This document shows positions 32,700-34,497 of a stretch of 34,497 nt of DNA, piece after piece. Position 1 is the stretch's first letter; each line of letters begins with the position of its first letter. A program made the translations under genes and the position numbers. The notes under the pieces are model-generated. The model ran no database searches. It saw nothing but the letters and a program-made list of their open reading frames with translations, and was not told the origin of the DNA. The stretch spans positions 1-34,497 of the forward strand of contig DWWN01000008.1 in NCBI GenBank assembly GCA_019119685.1, given 5' to 3'. The stretch is from Candidatus Faecalibacterium faecigallinarum (GTDB lineage Bacteria > Bacillota > Clostridia > Oscillospirales > Ruminococcaceae).

Positions 32700-32728
32700 A
32701 TTGTATTCATCTAGAGTGGATTTGTCAA
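32700..32728 (-). promoter_or_regulatory. Promoter of the polar amino-acid ABC operon
   Basis: On the minus strand TTGACA (32723-32728), 17-nt spacer, TACAAT (32700-32705). Leader about 135 nt. Confidence 0.8.
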
Positions 32729-32759
32729 GGGGAAACCGGCACTTGGGGCGGGGGAATGA

Positions 32760-32788
32760 TTGACAAACGCCCTCCGAGTGGGTAAACT
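32760..32788 (+). promoter_or_regulatory. gltX promoter
   Basis: TTGACA (32760-32765), 17-nt spacer, TAAACT (32783-32788); leader about 50 nt. Confidence 0.65.
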
Positions 32789-32846
32789 ATACCTGTCTTT
32801 GTGTGAGAACGCTGTTTTTACAGCCTGTTGATAGAGGAGAAAGACC

Positions 32847-34316
32847 ATGGAACAGAAAGTACGTACCCGCTTTGCCCCGTCCCCCACGGGGTATATGCAC
32901 GTGGGCAACCTGCGCACCGCCCTTTACGCCTACCTGACGGCCAAGCACGCCGGGGGCACCTTCATCCTGCGCATCGAGGACACCGACCAGGAGCGCTATG
33001 TGGAGGGCGCGGTGGACGTGATCTACGACACCTGCCGGGAGGCCGGCCTGCTGTGGGACGAGGGCCCCGATGTGGGCGGCCCGGTGGGCCCCTATGTCCA
33101 GAGCGAGCGGATGGGCCTGTTCAAGCAGTACGCCGAGCAGCTGGTGGCCGACGGCAAAGCCTACTACTGCTTTTGCACCAGCGAGCGGCTGGACGCCCTC
33201 CACGCCGAGCAGCGGGCCCGGGGCGAGATGACCCACTACGACGGCTGCTGCCGCGACCTGCCCGCCGAGGAGGTCCGCCGCCGCCTGGCCGCCGGCGAGC
33301 CCTACGTCATCCGGCAGAAGATCCCCCGCACCGGCGTGACCGGCTTCGACGATCTGGTCTACGGCCACATCGAGGTGAACAACAGCGAGATGGACGACCA
33401 GATCCTCATCAAGAGCGATGGGATGCCCACCTATAACTTTGCCAACGTGGTGGACGACCACCTGATGGGCATCACCCATGTGGTCCGGGGCAGCGAATAC
33501 CTGGCCTCCTCCCCCAAGTATAACCTGCTCTATGAGGCCTTCGGCTGGCCCATCCCCACCTACATCCACTGTTCCCCGGTGATGCGGGATGCCCAGCATA
33601 AGATGTCCAAGCGCCACGGCGACCCCTCCTACGAGGACTTGAAGGCCCAGGGGTATCTTACCCCCGCCATCCTCAACTATGTGGCCCTGCTGGGCTGGTC
33701 CCCCCGGGGGGAGCTGGCAGAGCGGGAGTTCTTCACCCTGGAGGAACTGGTCCAGGCCTTTGACATCGGGGGCATCTCCAAGTCCCCCGCCATCTTTGAT
33801 CTGGAGAAGCTGAAGTACTTCAACAGCGCCTATATCAAAGCCCTCTCCCCCGAGGCGTTCCTGGCTGTGGCGGAGCCTTACCTCAAGCAGGCCATCCACA
33901 CCCCCGCCATTGACCTGGGCCTGGTGGCCCCCCTGGTGCAGACCCGGTTGGATACCCTCACCGAGATCCCCCCCATGGTGGATTTCTTTGACCAGCTCCC
34001 CGCCTACTCCAACGATCTGTACACCCATAAGAAGATGAAGACCAACCCGGAAAACTCCCTGGAGGCCCTCCAACTGGTTGTGCCGGTGTTCGAAGGGATG
34101 ACCGACTGGTCCTACGATGCCGTGCACGACGCCCTCATCCACCTGGCCGAGGAACAGGGGCTGAAAAACGGGCGAATCATGTGGCCCGTCCGGGTGGCGG
34201 TCTCCGGCAAGCCCACCACCCCCGGCGGCGCCGTAGAACTGTGCCAGATCCTGGGGAAGGAGGAAACCCTCCGCCGGATCCAGCAGGGCATCCAGCAGCT
34301 GACGCCCCAGGCCTGA
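32847..34316 (+). CDS. Glutamyl-tRNA synthetase (489 aa)
   Basis: Charges tRNA-Glu (and possibly tRNA-Gln in organisms that use GatCAB). Class I motifs are present: the HIGH-type sequence APSPTGYMHVGN (10-21), and HKMSKRHG with the KMSKR loop at 252-256. The catalytic domain is followed by the helical anticodon-binding region of usual length. The ATG follows GAGGAG. Single-gene unit ending at a strong terminator. Confidence 0.96.
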   Translation: MEQKVRTRFAPSPTGYMHVGNLRTALYAYLTAKHAGGTFILRIEDTDQERYVEGAVDVIYDTCREAGLLWDEGPDVGGPVGPYVQSERMGLFKQYAEQLVADGKAYYCFCTSERLDALHAEQRARGEMTHYDGCCRDLPAEEVRRRLAAGEPYVIRQKIPRTGVTGFDDLVYGHIEVNNSEMDDQILIKSDGMPTYNFANVVDDHLMGITHVVRGSEYLASSPKYNLLYEAFGWPIPTYIHCSPVMRDAQHKMSKRHGDPSYEDLKAQGYLTPAILNYVALLGWSPRGELAEREFFTLEELVQAFDIGGISKSPAIFDLEKLKYFNSAYIKALSPEAFLAVAEPYLKQAIHTPAIDLGLVAPLVQTRLDTLTEIPPMVDFFDQLPAYSNDLYTHKKMKTNPENSLEALQLVVPVFEGMTDWSYDAVHDALIHLAEEQGLKNGRIMWPVRVAVSGKPTTPGGAVELCQILGKEETLRRIQQGIQQLTPQA

Positions 34317-34342
34317 AACCATCCCTTTTCCCGCCTTCTGCA

Positions 34343-34379
34343 AGCAGCGCTGTAGGAAGTTCCTACAGCGCTGCTTTTT
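34343..34379 (+). terminator. gltX terminator
   Basis: AGCAGCGCTGTAGG (34343-34356) pairs perfectly with CCTACAGCGCTGCT (34362-34375), 5-nt loop, T5 tail. Confidence 0.93.
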
Positions 34380-34431
34380 CACTCTCTGCCAACGAGTGCA
34401 AAATCACTTCCTGTCCAGCCTCTGATTTTTC

Positions 34432-34460
34432 TTGATTTTTTGAGAAAACTTTTGTAAAAT
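34432..34460 (+). promoter_or_regulatory. Putative promoter of the gene beyond the right edge
   Basis: TTGATT (34432-34437), 17-nt spacer, TAAAAT (34455-34460), immediately before the CIRCE element. A second -35, TTGACA (34474-34479), lies in the CIRCE; its -10 would fall at or beyond the window end. Confidence 0.5.
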
Positions 34461-34486
34461 TAGCACTCACCTCTTGACAGTGCTAA
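34460..34486. promoter_or_regulatory. CIRCE element (HrcA operator)
   Basis: TTAGCACTC-N9-CAGTGCTAA matches the consensus TTAGCACTC-N9-GAGTGCTAA with a single mismatch in the right arm. HrcA binds CIRCE to repress class I heat-shock genes, so the next gene to the right is expected to be groES/groEL, hrcA-grpE-dnaK or another chaperone gene. Confidence 0.9.
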
Positions 34487-34497
34487 TTTTTGTGCTA

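Overview
The window looks like a chromosomal segment from a GC-rich gut Clostridium-cluster-IV bacterium (Oscillospiraceae/Ruminococcaceae, in the neighbourhood of Faecalibacterium, Gemmiger or Subdoligranulum). This is inferred from gene content and style: vegetative promoters close to TTGACA-17-TATAAT, AGGAGG-type ribosome binding sites with many GTG starts, T-tailed intrinsic terminators, a CIRCE operator, dCMP deaminase of the ComEB type, and a pectin-degrading secreted enzyme. No tRNA, rRNA, CRISPR array, transposase or phage gene was recognised. It reads as core genome plus transport and cell-envelope genes.

Layout from left to right. 1-780 is non-coding, rich in hairpins and short TGAGAGGG repeats. 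780-4922 encodes a very large secreted pectate lyase (PL9) fused to a CE12-type esterase. 5148-7622 holds a small membrane protein, a Cro/CI-like repressor with a self-cleaving S24 domain, and a BaiN/HI0933 flavoprotein. 7923-9601 is a tatB-tatA-tatC operon on the minus strand. 9995-11053 is a lone PTS IIC-like permease. 11380-13764 holds a GH25 lysozyme and a Cof-type HAD phosphatase. 13920-18854 is a complete branched-chain amino-acid ABC transporter operon (livK-H-M-G-F, minus strand) whose binding protein carries a twin-arginine lipoprotein signal. 19092-21528 is a divergent MATE exporter/LysR pair. 21532-24595 holds a hypothetical protein, bioY, argF and a dCMP deaminase. 24828-29837 holds an EF-G-like GTPase and a greA-lysS operon. 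30007-32555 is a polar amino-acid ABC operon with an attenuator-like leader, and gltX (32847-34316) is divergent from it. The window ends in a CIRCE-controlled promoter for a gene beyond the edge.

The most notable item is a family of three ~200-bp intergenic elements (7642-7843 +, 23909-24110 +, 26995-27187 -). They share four stem-loops in the same order, compensatory changes in the stems, conserved unpaired segments, a tandem G-A/G-A internal loop and, in one copy, a GNRA-type tetraloop. Wobble pairs are tolerated on only one strand, which argues for a structured RNA rather than a DNA palindrome. I cannot match it to a named RNA family from memory.

Functional links: Tat genes and a probable Tat-dependent lipoprotein (LivK) lie in the same window; two amino-acid importers, argF, two aminoacyl-tRNA synthetases, greA and an EF-G paralogue give the region an amino-acid/translation flavour. 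The LysRS has an unusual C-terminal Trbp111/EMAPII-like tRNA-binding domain.
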